Below are positions 1 to 5,435 of a DNA stretch of 17,296 nt, one piece after another. The position numbers were made by a program, and so were the translations under genes. A model generated the notes under the pieces. The model had not been told where the DNA came from, did no database searches, and worked only from the letters and a program-made list of their open reading frames with translations. Positions within the stretch are counted from its first letter, which is position 1; every line of letters begins with the position of its first letter. The DNA is from an uncultured bacterium (lineage in GTDB: Bacteria; Patescibacteriota; Minisyncoccia; Phycocordibacterales; GWA1-40-21): assembly GCA_903868205.1 (NCBI GenBank), contig CAIPUJ010000070.1, positions 1 through 17,296 on the forward strand, given 5' to 3'.

Positions 1-32
1 ATTAGAAGCTGTTAGATTATTATATAAAAATT

Positions 33-48
33 TATAATATATTTTATG
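33..48 (+). promoter_or_regulatory. Putative -10 box of a leaderless promoter
   Basis: TATAAT at 33-38 sits 7 bases before the ATG at 46. A transcript starting at the usual distance from this box would begin at or next to the start codon. There is no Shine-Dalgarno. No convincing -35 is visible, and the window edge limits the view. Confidence 0.4.
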
Positions 49-693
49 GATCAATTTTTAGTAAAAAGCTTTGAAGAAGATCATTCAACAAAAACATTAG
101 TTGGGAAAAAGAAAACAACTTTTCAAACTCTTGATAATATTCTTTTAACAAAAACTATTAAACCAAATACCAAGAGTTTTGGGCAAAAAATGAGGTTGAG
201 CACGACAATCCTTAGTGAAAATTATACAAAAACTTATAGAGCTCAGGGTATTATTTTTCAAACAAAAACAAATCCAAATTATATTCTACCTTTCGATTTG
301 ATTCTTCTTTCTAATGCAGAAAAAATAGTTGTACATTACTATAGAGTAAAAGATAATTTGCATGTTTATTACAATCACAAGCTTATTGATGGATATAAAA
401 AGTTTATATTTAAAAATATTAGTTTGATGATTAAAAAATATGAATCACCAAAAATTGTATGGCACGAGCTAAATGATTTTCGCTCTGAACATGGTTATCC
501 TAGATTGCCAAAATCAAAATATAGATTAGTAGAGTATAATGAGGCGGTGTTTCTTAAGCCAGTCAAAATAATTCCAGTTGCTTTGTTTGGATATAGAGCA
601 AAAACACAGGAACTTGCACATAAATATGGTCTTAAGCATTATAAATCAGCAAAAGAATTTTATGAACGAACATATAATACAAAAAGCATTTGA
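46..693 (+). CDS. Hypothetical protein, 215 aa
   Basis: I do not recognise this protein. It is lysine- and tyrosine-rich, 215 residues long, and has no obvious signal peptide, membrane helix or metal-binding cluster. The middle (about residues 65-130) alternates hydrophobic and charged residues as a beta-rich soluble domain would. The C-terminus (about 175-210) looks helical and contains the phrase FGYRAKTQELAHKYGLKHYK. The ATG at 46 is preceded by a TATAAT box only 7 bases away and no Shine-Dalgarno, so translation is probably leaderless. The gene ends with TGA at 691-693, and the Nudix gene starts inside it, a 32-base overlap in another frame, so the two are probably cotranscribed. AT-rich codon use matches the neighbours. 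Function unknown. Confidence 0.6.
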   Translation: MDQFLVKSFEEDHSTKTLVGKKKTTFQTLDNILLTKTIKPNTKSFGQKMRLSTTILSENYTKTYRAQGIIFQTKTNPNYILPFDLILLSNAEKIVVHYYRVKDNLHVYYNHKLIDGYKKFIFKNISLMIKKYESPKIVWHELNDFRSEHGYPRLPKSKYRLVEYNEAVFLKPVKIIPVALFGYRAKTQELAHKYGLKHYKSAKEFYERTYNTKSI

Positions 694-1111
694 TATAAAT
701 AATACTGTTTTAGTAGGAATCGGCATCCTAATTTTTAAAGACGGTAAATTACTTATGGGCAGAAGAAAAGCTGATCATGGTGTTGGTGAGTATGCTGTGC
801 CTGGCGGTGATTTAGATTATATGGAATCTTTTGAAGAATGTGCAAGAAGGGAAACTAGAGAAGAAACTGGGCTTGAAATTAAAAACATTAGATTTTTAAA
901 TCTACAAAATTTAAAAGCGTATGCTCCAAAGCATTATGTTGATATAGGTTTAATAGCTGATTGGGAAAGCGGGGAGCCAAAAAATTTAGAGCCAGATAAA
1001 TGTGAAGGTTGGGATTGGTATGGGATGAGTGAGCTCCCTAGACCTTTATTTGAAGCGATAAGAGATGATATTGAAGCTATTGAAACAAAACAGTTAATGT
1101 TTGACGCCTAG
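662..1111 (+). CDS. Nudix hydrolase, NUDT15/MutT-like
   Basis: A 149-residue Nudix pyrophosphohydrolase. The Nudix box is complete at residues 49-71: G49, E55, R63-E64, E67-E68, G70, the pattern GX5EX7REUXEEXGU that binds the metal-diphosphate. The downstream stretch EPKNLEPDKCEGWDWYGMSE (about 105-124) closely resembles human NUDT15 (MTH2), which hydrolyses oxidised or modified nucleoside triphosphates to the monophosphate. Sanitising the nucleotide pool is therefore the likely role, although substrate cannot be fixed from sequence. An in-frame ATG exists at 578, but the residues it adds lie wholly inside the upstream gene and do not belong to the fold, so I take the ATG at 662. It overlaps the upstream gene by 32 bases. 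The stop at 1109-1111 abuts the stop of the convergent gene with no spacer. Confidence 0.9.
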   Translation: MNEHIIQKAFDINNTVLVGIGILIFKDGKLLMGRRKADHGVGEYAVPGGDLDYMESFEECARRETREETGLEIKNIRFLNLQNLKAYAPKHYVDIGLIADWESGEPKNLEPDKCEGWDWYGMSELPRPLFEAIRDDIEAIETKQLMFDA

Positions 1112-1987
1112 CTAGTCATTTTTTAAGTTAAAAACCTTTTTACCAAATTCAGTTGTATCGTGGGTTATTTTAGTGAAGATTTTAAAATAAGAATCAATAT
1201 AGTTGAGTACCACAACTGTTGGTATTGTTAGTGCTGTTAGTTGCACGATTTTTGGTATTTGTTCATTGCCAAGAGCGTAAGTCATACCAGCAGCAATAAC
1301 TTGTGAGACGATGACTCTCATGAAAGCTGACACACAACTCTCTGCTAAGTATTCAAGGGGTTTTGTGCGTTTTTTTGCTTCCTCAATCATTTTTAAATCA
1401 CTTTCAATATCACTAAAATATTTATTTAGTTCCTCGTTTTTTTCTTGATCTAAAGAGGAGAATTCAGAACTAAACATTTCCATCCTTTTTATATAAAGCT
1501 CAAACTTTTTTTCATCCGGTGATTCTATAAGTTCTTTTTCAATTTTTAAAATATCTTTATGCGAAGAAACTAGTTCTGTATATCTTTGATTTATTTTTGA
1601 AACCTGGTCAAATTTTTCATTAAATTCAGAAATTGCAGGGTGCTCACCCTCCACCTTTTCAAGATTTTTATTTTTTTTTAATATTTCTACTCCTGAAATA
1701 GCACCTCCCTCCAAGATTTTAACAACTTTTTCTTCACGAGAATTTATAGGCGTAATTTTGGAAAGAATTTCTTTTATTTCAGACTGGACAGATTTTTCAG
1801 ATTTAAAAGGATTAAAACGCTTTTTATTTCTTTCTTTATAATATTCTTCGAGGATACCAAGTCTTTTATCCCAAAGGGTTGATAGAATTCTTACACTTTG
1901 TTCTGTTTTTTCGGCAACTTCTTGGGTAGAAGTTTCTTCAACTTCTTTTTCTGGCTCTTTTTCTAGGGGGGGTTGTTCAAAATTCAT
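1112..1987 (-). CDS. Hypothetical coiled-coil protein with C-terminal membrane segments
   Basis: A 291-residue protein that I cannot assign to a family. The N-terminus (1-30) is very acidic and proline-containing (EQPPLEKEPEKEVEE) and probably disordered. Residues about 30-210 are highly charged, rich in K, E, L and I, and likely form long helices or coiled coil. Two hydrophobic stretches follow, about 218-240 and 245-264, and the protein ends in a short charged tail. This suggests a C-terminal membrane anchor with a large soluble N-terminal part. The ATG at 1985-1987 follows a TATAAT (1994-1999 on the complement) by only 6 bases and lacks a Shine-Dalgarno. It is convergent with the Nudix gene; the two stop codons touch, forming TAGCTA, which leaves no room for a separate terminator. 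Confidence 0.65.
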   Translation of the reverse strand: MNFEQPPLEKEPEKEVEETSTQEVAEKTEQSVRILSTLWDKRLGILEEYYKERNKKRFNPFKSEKSVQSEIKEILSKITPINSREEKVVKILEGGAISGVEILKKNKNLEKVEGEHPAISEFNEKFDQVSKINQRYTELVSSHKDILKIEKELIESPDEKKFELYIKRMEMFSSEFSSLDQEKNEELNKYFSDIESDLKMIEEAKKRTKPLEYLAESCVSAFMRVIVSQVIAAGMTYALGNEQIPKIVQLTALTIPTVVVLNYIDSYFKIFTKITHDTTEFGKKVFNLKND

Positions 1988-1999
1988 ATACTTATTATA
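1988..1999 (-). promoter_or_regulatory. -10 box of a probable leaderless promoter
   Basis: On the complement strand TATAAT (plus-strand 1994-1999) lies 6 bases before the ATG at 1987, with no Shine-Dalgarno between. This is the same spacing as at 46 and 12145. Confidence 0.4.
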
Positions 2000-2049
2000 T
2001 TAACATTTTTATTTAAAAGTAATAGAGCCTATGTCACAGATAATTTATT

Positions 2050-2222
2050 CGGGATGGGGTGGTCTTTCCCTACGGGAACAGTATAGCTTTCCCATTTTTT
2101 CAGATGATTACATCTTCAAAAATATGGGAGAAGCTTTTCGACCCCCATCACAAAAGCAAAACAATTTGCTTTTTCCGGGCACAAAAATAAAAAACACTCA
2201 ATAAGAGTGTTTTTTATTTTTG
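2050..2222 (-). repeat. tRNA-Leu-linked hairpin element (copy A)
   Basis: A noncoding element directly downstream of tRNA-Leu. In tRNA sense it holds: a perfect inverted copy of the tRNA acceptor end (25-bp stem 2175-2199 with 2205-2229); a 9-bp hairpin with a 4-base loop (2152-2173); an inverted copy of the T-arm (2137-2148, complement of 2231-2242); the conserved hairpin H1 (2085-2135); and the small hairpin H2 (2066-2078). It ends in CGGGATGGGG (plus 2050-2059), repeating ten bases of the tRNA 3' end at 2227-2236 in direct orientation. The same order of parts recurs beside tRNA-Cys. The element reading is inference; the repeats themselves are read directly. Confidence 0.65.
2066..2135 (-). 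repeat. H1-H2 structured module, copy A
   Basis: H1 (2085-2135) is a 51-base imperfect hairpin. In tRNA sense its outer stem is AGCTT/AAGCT, and its inner stem AGATG-CATCT closes a TAAT loop. It is followed by ATACTG and H2 (2066-2078), TTCCC-GTA-GGGAA. It aligns without gaps to copy B over H1, with paired changes that keep the stems. Confidence 0.7.
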
Positions 2223-2229
2223 TGCCCGG
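2175..2229 (-). terminator. 25-bp perfect stem-loop overlapping the tRNA-Leu 3' end; terminator-like
   Basis: Arms 2175-2199 and 2205-2229 are perfectly complementary, with a 5-base loop. The core CACTC/GAGTG followed by TTTTTTATTTTT could terminate in either direction. The right arm includes the tRNA discriminator and six bases of the acceptor strand, so the hairpin competes with the acceptor stem in an unprocessed transcript. Confidence 0.7.
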
Positions 2230-2304
2230 GATGGGGGTCGAACCCATATCCCTTGCGAGACACGATTTTAAGTCGTGCGCGTATACCAATTCCGCCACCC
2301 GGGC
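2223..2304 (-). tRNA. tRNA-Leu (anticodon UAA)
   Basis: An 82-base class II tRNA on the complement strand. The acceptor pairs GCCCGGG with CCCGGGC. The anticodon arm is CACGA-CTTAAAA-TCGTG, giving anticodon TAA, which reads UUA and fits Leu. A short variable arm (CTC-GCAA-GGG) is present. The T-arm is ATGGG-TTCGACC-CCCAT. The discriminator is A, as expected for Leu. CCA is not encoded; CAA follows. It lies downstream of tRNA-Cys in the same orientation, separated by the Cys-linked element. Confidence 0.95.
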
Positions 2305-2336
2305 AATATTATTTTTTTTTGAGGCCTGGGGGAATC

Positions 2337-2390
2337 GATCCTTACAGGATCAGTACACCTTTCACATTTTGATTACAAAACGTTCAAGGT
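2337..2390 (-). repeat. H1-H2 structured module, copy C (shorter)
   Basis: H1 (2357-2390) has outer stem ACCTT/AAGGT, inner stem GTTTTG/CAAAAT and the same TAAT loop in tRNA sense. GTACTG and H2 ATCCT-GTA-AGGAT (2337-2351) follow. It is shorter than copies A and B but has the same order, loops and linker. It runs directly into the second tRNA-Cys 3' copy. Confidence 0.6.
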
Positions 2391-2395
2391 CTTTC

Positions 2396-2415
2396 ATTTG
2401 GGTCCCAACCCAAAT
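2396..2415. repeat. 8-bp hairpin between modules C and B
   Basis: ATTTGGGT and ACCCAAAT form a perfect 8-bp stem with the 4-base loop CCCA. It lies inside the tRNA-Cys-linked element and has no counterpart in the tRNA-Leu one. Confidence 0.55.
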
Positions 2416-2419
2416 TTCA

Positions 2420-2488
2420 ACCTTACAGGATCAGTACAGCTTTCCCATTTTTTCGGATTATTAAATCCTCAAAAATTTGGGAGAAGCT
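2420..2488 (-). repeat. H1-H2 structured module, copy B
   Basis: H1 (2438-2488) is 51 bases long, like copy A. The apical stem GGATT-TAAT-AATCC replaces AGATG-TAAT-CATCT, so two base pairs differ by compensatory change. GTACTG and H2 (2420-2433) follow. H2 has CCT-GTA-AGG where copy A has CCC-GTA-GGG, another compensatory pair. Confidence 0.7.
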
Positions 2489-2530
2489 TTTCGATTCTCC
2501 CACGCAAACAAAATTATTTGTTTGCTCCAC

Positions 2531-2567
2531 GCCTCAATAAATACTAGTTTCTAGTATTTATTGAGGC
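2531..2567 (-). terminator. 17-bp perfect stem-loop overlapping the tRNA-Cys 3' end
   Basis: GCCTCAATAAATACTAG (2531-2547) and its exact complement (2551-2567) enclose a 3-base loop. The arm nearest the tRNA contains the discriminator and the last three acceptor bases. There is no clean U-tract after the stem, so termination is less sure than for the Leu hairpin. A role in 3' processing or as a recombination structure is equally possible. Confidence 0.55.
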
Positions 2568-2635
2568 CTGGGGGAGAATCGAACTCCCGCATATTCCTTT
2601 TGCAGAGGAATGCTTTACCACTTAGCAACCAGGCC
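2564..2635 (-). tRNA. tRNA-Cys (anticodon GCA)
   Basis: A 72-base tRNA on the complement strand. The acceptor pairs GGCCTGG with CCAGGCC. The anticodon arm is TTCCT-CTGCAAA-AGGAA, giving anticodon GCA. The T-arm is GGGAG-TTCGATT-CTCCC. The discriminator is U, the identity base expected for Cys. CCA is not encoded. It starts 12 bases after the rbfA stop and may be transcribed with infB-rbfA. Confidence 0.95.
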
Positions 2636-2647
2636 TTACTAAGACTC

Positions 2648-2977
2648 CTATTTACTATCTCTAGAAATCTCGTCTATCTTTTGTCTATGCTTTTCTCCGT
2701 AATCTATTTCAAAATCAAAAGTTGGAATTCTACCAAGCTTTGTTTTGTGCTTTATGTATTCTCTGAATTCAGTTCTCTTTCTCTTTGAAAATTCAAGAGC
2801 TGCGTCTTGTTTTTCCTCTGGAAGAACTGTAAAAAGAATATTAGCATATTTTTCATCTTTTGAAAGATGAACATCTGTGATTGTAATAAGAGAAGAACCA
2901 CTAGATTCTCTCTGCATATAATCAGCGGCAGCTAATTTTATTATTTTTGTCATTCTTTCTGTTCTATTTTCACTCAT
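2648..2977 (-). CDS. rbfA: Ribosome-binding factor A
   Basis: A 109-residue RbfA. In the family this KH-like protein binds the 30S subunit near helix 44/45 and helps 16S rRNA 5'-end maturation, especially in the cold. Evidence: an N-terminal basic helix (RTERMTKIIKLAAADYMQRE), then TITDVHLSKDEKYANILFTV, the family's central strand pair, and the C-terminal block LGRIPTFDFEIDYGEKHRQKIDEI, which matches RbfA (R-x-P-x-L/F-x-F, then a helix ending in I-D-E). The length is usual. It lies downstream of infB on the same strand, the classic nusA-infB-rbfA order, but the two are split by a MITE-like insertion. The ATG at 2975-2977 lacks a Shine-Dalgarno; a TATAAT at 2989-2994 (complement) lies 11 bases upstream, so rbfA may have its own promoter. 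Confidence 0.92.
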   Translation of the reverse strand: MSENRTERMTKIIKLAAADYMQRESSGSSLITITDVHLSKDEKYANILFTVLPEEKQDAALEFSKRKRTEFREYIKHKTKLGRIPTFDFEIDYGEKHRQKIDEISRDSK

Positions 2978-2988
2978 ATATTTATTTA

Positions 2989-2994
2989 ATTATA
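2989..2994 (-). promoter_or_regulatory. Candidate -10 box for rbfA
   Basis: GATATAAT on the complement strand, 11 bases before the rbfA ATG. The predicted transcript would have a leader of only a few bases. It lies just outside the MITE-like insertion that separates rbfA from infB, so rbfA could be transcribed independently. Confidence 0.4.
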
Positions 2995-3026
2995 TCAAAT
3001 TTATTTTTTTCTGTTCTACCCATCAG

Positions 3027-3133
3027 CGAGCGAGAATATTTAATTTTGGGAGCTACGGAAGGCGACGGCCTGAGTCTTGAGCAAATTTTCACCAGAAAAT
3101 TATGCGGGTCCCAAAATTAAATAATCGAGCGAG
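3027..3133. mobile_element. MITE-like palindromic element, 91 bp, between infB and rbfA
   Basis: An 8-base direct repeat CGAGCGAG (3027-3034 and 3126-3133) exactly flanks a segment (3035-3125) whose ends are 17-base inverted repeats (3035-3051 and 3109-3125, 16 of 17 matching). The interior is G+C-richer than its surroundings and holds a smaller hairpin, AATTTT...AAAATT, near 3084-3101. There is no reading frame. Target duplication plus terminal inverted repeats is the usual signature of a miniature inverted-repeat transposable element. No transposase in the window matches it. It begins 3 bases after the infB stop. Confidence 0.6.
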
Positions 3134-3136
3134 CCT

Positions 3137-4648
3137 TTACTTTTCTGTAGTTTTAAATGTTTCTAATTTATCTCCAGGAAGTATCTCAATATCTGATTTA
3201 AACTGACAACCAAACTCTACTCCTTCTCTTACCTCACTAGTTTTTTCTTTTTGTTGTTGTAATTCTTTTATTTTTCCAATACCGATTTCCACATCTCCTC
3301 TTATTATTTTTGCATCTTGACCGACGTTGATTGTGCCAGATTCAACTCTTCCTCCTATAATGTATTTATCTTTCATTACACTAAACACCTTCAATACCTT
3401 AATTTTTGCCATTACTTCATCAACCATTACTTTAGGTGTTCTATGTGTGACTGTTTCCTCGAGCCATTCTCCAAGTTTGTAAATAATATCAAATATTTTT
3501 ACTTCAACTCCAGATCTTTCAGCTAAATCTTTTGATGTAGAATCTATTTTTGTAGCAAAGCCAAGGATGATTGCGGGGTTTCTTCCTGAAGCGAGCTTAA
3601 CATCATTTTCTGTGATATCCCCAATGCTTTTAGAAACAATTTTTATTTTTACCTTCTCACTCTTAATTTTATTTATTTCGTGTTCTATAGCATCTATTGC
3701 ACCAGCAACTTCAGCTTTTATCATAACCCTGATTGTTATTTCATCAGGATTTTCTTCTTCCATTTTTTTAAAGGGACATTTTTCAACAGTCTCTTTATAA
3801 ATAGCTATTTCATTTTCCGCATCTTTTTTGTTTTCATAGCTTGAAAAAGATTCTCCAACTATTGGTAATTCATCGAAACCAATGATTCTAACAGGGGATG
3901 AGAAAGTTGCTTCTGTAACCTTTTTGCTTAAGAAGTTTTCTATTATTCTGGTTGGTGCCATTCTGTCTCCACAAACAACATACATACCGTTTTTAAGGGT
4001 ACCGTCTTTTATTATGGCTACAGCAGTAATACCTTTTTGTTTATCAAGATGGGCTTCCAAAATAATACCAGAAGCTGATTTGGTAGGATCACCTTTTAGA
4101 TCTGCCATCTCTGAAACTAAGAGTATCATGTCTAGAAGCTCATCCATGCCTTGTCCTGTTTTTGCAGAAATTGGAACACAAGGGATAGAACCACCATAAC
4201 CTTCGATATAGATTTCATTTTCTACCAAAGAATTTTTTGTTCTTTCTATATTTGCGTCTGGTTTATCTATTTTGTTTATTGCAACTATGAATGGAGTATT
4301 TGTTTTTTGGATACATTTTAAAGCTTCTGTGGTTTGTTTCTTAACACCGTCTTCCGCAGATACAACAAGTATTGCAACATCAGCAATAATAGAACCACAA
4401 GTTCTCATCGCACCAAAAGATTCATGTCCTGGAGTGTCTAGGAATGTTATTTTTTCTTCTGTACCGGCTGGTGTTTTATGTATAACTTCATATGCAGATA
4501 TTCTCTGGGTAATTCCTCCAGCTTCTGAATCCACGATATTTGTATTTCTTATATAATCTAAAATTGTAGATTTACCATGATCAATATGCCCCATTATGCA
4601 GACAATAGGCGGGCGTTTTATTAGGTTGTTTTGTTTATCTTGGGTCAT
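3137..4648 (-). CDS. infB: Translation initiation factor IF-2, short form
   Basis: A 503-residue IF-2, the GTPase that brings fMet-tRNA to the 30S subunit and promotes subunit joining. Most bacterial IF-2 proteins exceed 700 residues; this one lacks the long N-terminal extension and begins almost at the G domain. G motifs: G1 GHIDHGKST (about 20-28), G3 DTPGHE (about 71-76), G4 NKID (about 125-128), G5 SAK (about 161-163). Domain II and the C-terminal fMet-tRNA-binding domains follow (SGTINVGQDAKIIR...ELQQQKEKTSEVREGVEFG). The P-loop ends KST where IF-2 usually has KTS or KTT. The ATG at 4646-4648 lacks a clear Shine-Dalgarno. The gene is upstream of rbfA on the same strand. Short IF-2 is common in reduced genomes. 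Confidence 0.95.
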   Translation of the reverse strand: MTQDKQNNLIKRPPIVCIMGHIDHGKSTILDYIRNTNIVDSEAGGITQRISAYEVIHKTPAGTEEKITFLDTPGHESFGAMRTCGSIIADVAILVVSAEDGVKKQTTEALKCIQKTNTPFIVAINKIDKPDANIERTKNSLVENEIYIEGYGGSIPCVPISAKTGQGMDELLDMILLVSEMADLKGDPTKSASGIILEAHLDKQKGITAVAIIKDGTLKNGMYVVCGDRMAPTRIIENFLSKKVTEATFSSPVRIIGFDELPIVGESFSSYENKKDAENEIAIYKETVEKCPFKKMEEENPDEITIRVMIKAEVAGAIDAIEHEINKIKSEKVKIKIVSKSIGDITENDVKLASGRNPAIILGFATKIDSTSKDLAERSGVEVKIFDIIYKLGEWLEETVTHRTPKVMVDEVMAKIKVLKVFSVMKDKYIIGGRVESGTINVGQDAKIIRGDVEIGIGKIKELQQQKEKTSEVREGVEFGCQFKSDIEILPGDKLETFKTTEK

Positions 4649-4890
4649 GGCAGTATTGATTACTTTATACTAATGAAAAAAGCCATTCCTGTTGAATTGG
4701 CGAGTTTGCATTAATATACTAATTATCCTTATTTTTTGGCTTTTGTAAAGCTTTTTACCCGAAGAAAATTTTTGCCAATGAAATGTTTTTGTTTATAGAA
4801 GATATAGCTTTTAATTTATACTAATCCCTAGTATTGAAATATTATTTGACTTAATAACATTTCAAAAACGTTGGCAAAAACTTTAATGGG
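4649..4890 (-). promoter_or_regulatory. infB upstream region with a long inverted repeat
   Basis: There is no gene here. On the complement strand TATAAA lies about 15 bases before the infB ATG. Two-part inverted repeats are present: TTTTTGCCAA (4769-4778) with TTGGCAAAAA (4871-4880), and nested inside them TGAAATGTT (4779-4787) with AACATTTCA (4857-4865). They lie just past the stop of the DUF4446 gene and could form a terminator-like or processing stem enclosing an AT-rich loop. AAAAGCCA (4679-4686) also pairs with TGGCTTTT (4737-4744). Confidence 0.35.
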
Positions 4891-5358
4891 TTAAAGGATA
4901 CTTTCTTTAGCTTTTTGTAGAGCCATTCTTTCTTCTTCTGTAAGTTCGTGCTCAGCTTTCATACCTTTAATAGGTTTAGAAAATACGCTTACATGATCTC
5001 TAGAATAAAGACTTGAAATTATTACACCGTCACCATCTTTGTTTATGAGTGCTGTTGCAAAGCTTTGATTACCGCCAGAGCCATTGCCTTTGAATGGATT
5101 AAATCTTACTGTTTCTAATCCAGAAATTGTCTTTTTTAATTTATTATCTATAACACCAAAATTTTCTTCTGATTTTTCAGAATATTTTTTTAAATAAGAC
5201 ACTTCTTTTTTAAGGAGAGAGAGTGTGCCATCTAAGCTGTTACATTTTTTACCCAAAAGCTTCCTAAGCTTAATTTCTAACCTGATTATCCAGAATAAAA
5301 GTAGGGCTATTATTATGGCTGCACCTAGTGTTGCGTAAAAAGTAAAATCTAAAGTCAT
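4891..5358 (-). CDS. DUF4446 family membrane-anchored protein
   Basis: A 155-residue protein. An N-terminal hydrophobic helix (about 8-26, FYATLGAAIIIALLLFWII) is followed by a basic stretch (RLEIKLRKLLGKK), as expected of a type-II anchor with the rest in the cytoplasm. A coiled-coil-like segment spans about 45-80. The C-terminal half has the DUF4446 signature: VRFNPFKGNGSGGNQSFA, then LINKDGDGVIISSLYSRD, then FSKPIKGMKAEHELTEEE. The function of the family is not established. The gene is divergent from the cysteine desulfurase (78 bases apart), so that gap must hold both promoters. No Shine-Dalgarno precedes the ATG at 5356-5358. A weak TATTAA box lies about 9 bases upstream. Confidence 0.85.
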   Translation of the reverse strand: MTLDFTFYATLGAAIIIALLLFWIIRLEIKLRKLLGKKCNSLDGTLSLLKKEVSYLKKYSEKSEENFGVIDNKLKKTISGLETVRFNPFKGNGSGGNQSFATALINKDGDGVIISSLYSRDHVSVFSKPIKGMKAEHELTEEERMALQKAKESIL

Positions 5359-5423
5359 TTGTATTATTTAATATGATTAACTTTTAAAATTATATCAGCT
5401 TTTGCTTGTTTTGCAAAAAATGG

Positions 5424-5435
5424 TAAATTATCATT
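5424..5435 (+). promoter_or_regulatory. Candidate -10 box of the cysteine desulfurase gene
   Basis: TAAATT (5424-5429) lies 6 bases before the ATG at 5436, and TTGCTT (5402-5407) lies 16 bases upstream as a possible -35. There is no Shine-Dalgarno. It fits the leaderless pattern of the neighbourhood but is weaker than the TATAAT examples. Confidence 0.3.

Larger units (their letters stand above)
2321..2582 (-). mobile_element. tRNA-Cys-linked mini-element bounded by direct repeats of the tRNA 3' end
   Basis: The tRNA-Cys 3' end at 2563-2582 is repeated in the same orientation at 2321-2338 (GAGGCCTGGGGG then AATCGA, with two bases missing between). Between the copies lie, in tRNA sense: a 17-bp perfect inverted repeat with the acceptor end (2531-2547/2551-2567); a 9-bp hairpin (2504-2525); an inverted T-arm copy (2490-2501 against 2572-2583); module B; an 8-bp hairpin (2396-2415); and module C. 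No reading frame is convincing. Direct repeats of a tRNA 3' end are the usual mark of site-specific integration, so I infer a tiny non-autonomous element or the remnant of one. Confidence 0.6.

Noticed and set aside
578..661. Upstream start for the Nudix hydrolase
   Set aside because: The 28 added residues lie within the preceding gene's frame-shifted sequence and do not fit the Nudix fold; the ATG at 662 does.
2116..2464. Open frames on both strands across tRNA-Leu and the hairpin elements (60 and 85 codons)
   Set aside because: They run through a full tRNA gene and palindromes, have no family resemblance and no start signals.
2050..2582. Integron attC sites
   Set aside because: The hairpins lack the attC core GTTRRRY arrangement and the bulged-base pattern, and there are no cassettes or integron integrase here.
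2050..2582. CRISPR array
   Set aside because: The repeated parts are few, differ in spacing and are structured hairpins, not short identical repeats with unique spacers.
2561..2788. 75-codon frame on the plus strand over tRNA-Cys and rbfA
   Set aside because: It overlaps a tRNA and is antisense to the clear rbfA gene.
1801..5101. Shared RFNPFK motif in the 291-aa protein and the DUF4446 protein
   Set aside because: Six residues in otherwise unrelated contexts; probably chance, though both proteins appear membrane-linked.
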